Shown here: piece after piece, positions 13,433 through 14,114 of the stretch
Layout of the letters: each line of letters begins with the position of its first letter
Position numbering within the stretch: the stretch's first letter is position 1
Assembly (NCBI GenBank): GCA_002428455.1
Contig: DIWL01000048.1
Location: 1,333-15,446, forward strand
Length of the DNA stretch: 14,114 nt
Reading direction: 5' to 3'
From: Anaerolineaceae bacterium UBA6107
GTDB lineage: Bacteria; Chloroflexota; Anaerolineae; Anaerolineales; Anaerolineaceae
Translations under genes and position numbers: made by a program
The notes under the pieces: generated by a model
What the model was told of the DNA's origin: nothing
The model's database searches: none
The model's input: only the letters and a program-made list of their open reading frames with translations

Positions 13433-14114
13433 CCGCAGAGCAGATGCTTGGTTTCGTAGTCGTGCTATTCACCGCGGTAGGCATCGGTTTCTTTTCACTT
13501 AAGCAAATCCGCGCGCAATTTCCCGCGTTAATTCGCAAGATCCCACCCATTGCGCGATTGAAGCGCGCCATCGGTCTTTCTGTGGAAGATGGCAGTCGTG
13601 TGCATGTTTCGCTTGGCAGCCCGGGTCTGACCGAGCCTGCCAGTACATCTGCGCTGGTGGGTCTGAGCACCCTGCATCGCGTGGGGCAATTAAGCTCGAC
13701 CAGCGATCAACCGCCTGTCTGCACCAGCGGGGAGGGTATTTTTGCCCTGCTCAGCAAGGATGTATTACGCGGGGTGGCGGTTGAAACGAACACTTACGAG
13801 TCTTATGACCCTGACCAGGGATGGCTGACCGGTATCACTCCCTTCAGTTACGCGCTGGGAGCGATGGAGGTGATCTCAGATCCAATCGTGAAAACCAACA
13901 TTCTGGTCGGCAACTTCGGCGCGGAAGCAGCTTTGCTCAGCTCAGCCGCAGAGCGCAGGCAAACTTTCACCCTGGCCGCCAGTCACTCCCTTGTGGGGCA
14001 GGCGATCTTCTTGGCCACCAGCCGTGATGTGCTGCTCGGCGAGGAACTTTACGCGCTACCGGCTTATCTGAACTACCGGCCGGCACACCTCGCCAGTCTG
14101 CGCGTGCAGGATAT
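13429..14114 (+). CDS. DUF6754-like membrane-anchored protein (partial, C-terminus off window)
   Basis: 228 codons are visible, open to the right edge. One N-terminal membrane helix (about 7-24), a basic stretch (KQIRAQFPALIRKIPPIARLKR), then a long soluble domain: VEDGSRVHVSLGSPGLTEPA (52-71), SALVGLSTLHRVGQLSSTSD (74-93), a second stretch around ETNTYESYDPDQGWLTGITP (119-138), then FSYALGAMEVISD and ILVGNFGAEAALLSSAAER (158-176), and GEELYALPAYL (204-214). This resembles DUF6754 proteins as I remember them from Anaerolineae; no function is established. GTG 13429 overlaps the previous stop as GTGA. The visible domain has no catalytic motif that I recognise. Confidence 0.78.
   Translation, partial: MTAEQMLGFVVVLFTAVGIGFFSLKQIRAQFPALIRKIPPIARLKRAIGLSVEDGSRVHVSLGSPGLTEPASTSALVGLSTLHRVGQLSSTSDQPPVCTSGEGIFALLSKDVLRGVAVETNTYESYDPDQGWLTGITPFSYALGAMEVISDPIVKTNILVGNFGAEAALLSSAAERRQTFTLAASHSLVGQAIFLATSRDVLLGEELYALPAYLNYRPAHLASLRVQD

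Noticed and set aside
1..14114. CRISPR arrays, tRNA or rRNA genes, transposases, phage or defence genes
   Set aside because: No regularly spaced repeats, no cloverleaf-like sequence or conserved RNA segment, and no transposase, integrase or known defence motif was seen on either strand; short RNA genes hidden in coding sequence cannot be excluded by eye.

Overview
This window looks like chromosome from an anaerobic or filamentous Chloroflexota bacterium, probably class Anaerolineae. The clues are a DUF951 gene, a protein resembling DUF6754 (which I associate with Anaerolineae), family 4 uracil-DNA glycosylase with an Fe-S cluster, moderately GC-rich coding DNA, frequent GTG/TTG starts and several genes placed directly at a -10 box. 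The taxonomic call is inference; no rRNA or other marker is present. Coding density is very high, no stretch above 300 bases lacks a gene, and I see no tRNA, rRNA, CRISPR array, insertion sequence or phage gene.

Left block (1-5199, minus strand), read from the promoter at about 5250: M50 site-2-type protease, TyrA-like dehydrogenase, small GIY-YIG protein, galactokinase with a TTG start, then an ABC-2 exporter made of one ATPase and two permeases (the second runs off the left edge). All gaps are 20 bp or less and three junctions overlap (TGATG or ATGA), so this is probably one operon of mixed function.

A tight divergent promoter region (about 5240-5275) separates it from the right block. A perfect 8-bp inverted repeat there carries a TATAAT box on each strand.

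Right block (5275-12700, plus strand): DUF951 protein; tsaE, tsaB and rimI (tRNA t6A synthesis with ribosomal-protein N-acetylation); family 4 uracil-DNA glycosylase ending in a clamp-binding-like QLTLF; then four surface-polysaccharide genes: UDP-sugar 6-dehydrogenase, UDP-uronate 4-epimerase-like enzyme, Wzx-like flippase and family 4-type glycosyltransferase. The dehydrogenase and epimerase would supply an (amino)hexuronic acid, the glycosyltransferase would add a sugar to a lipid-linked glycan, and the flippase would export it. The block ends at a perfect 17-bp-stem terminator that also serves the convergent gene on the other side.

Right end (12744-14114): a 100-residue conserved-type hypothetical protein on the minus strand, a 143-bp divergent intergenic region with promoters and a near-palindrome, then an 80-residue hypothetical protein translationally coupled to a DUF6754-like membrane protein cut by the window edge.

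No obviously new defence or mobile system is visible. The most interesting signals are regulatory (symmetrical divergent -10 boxes and recurrent leaderless-type starts), the QLTLF tail of the glycosylase, a TyrA-like protein with altered active-site motifs, and the uncharacterised gene pair at the right end.
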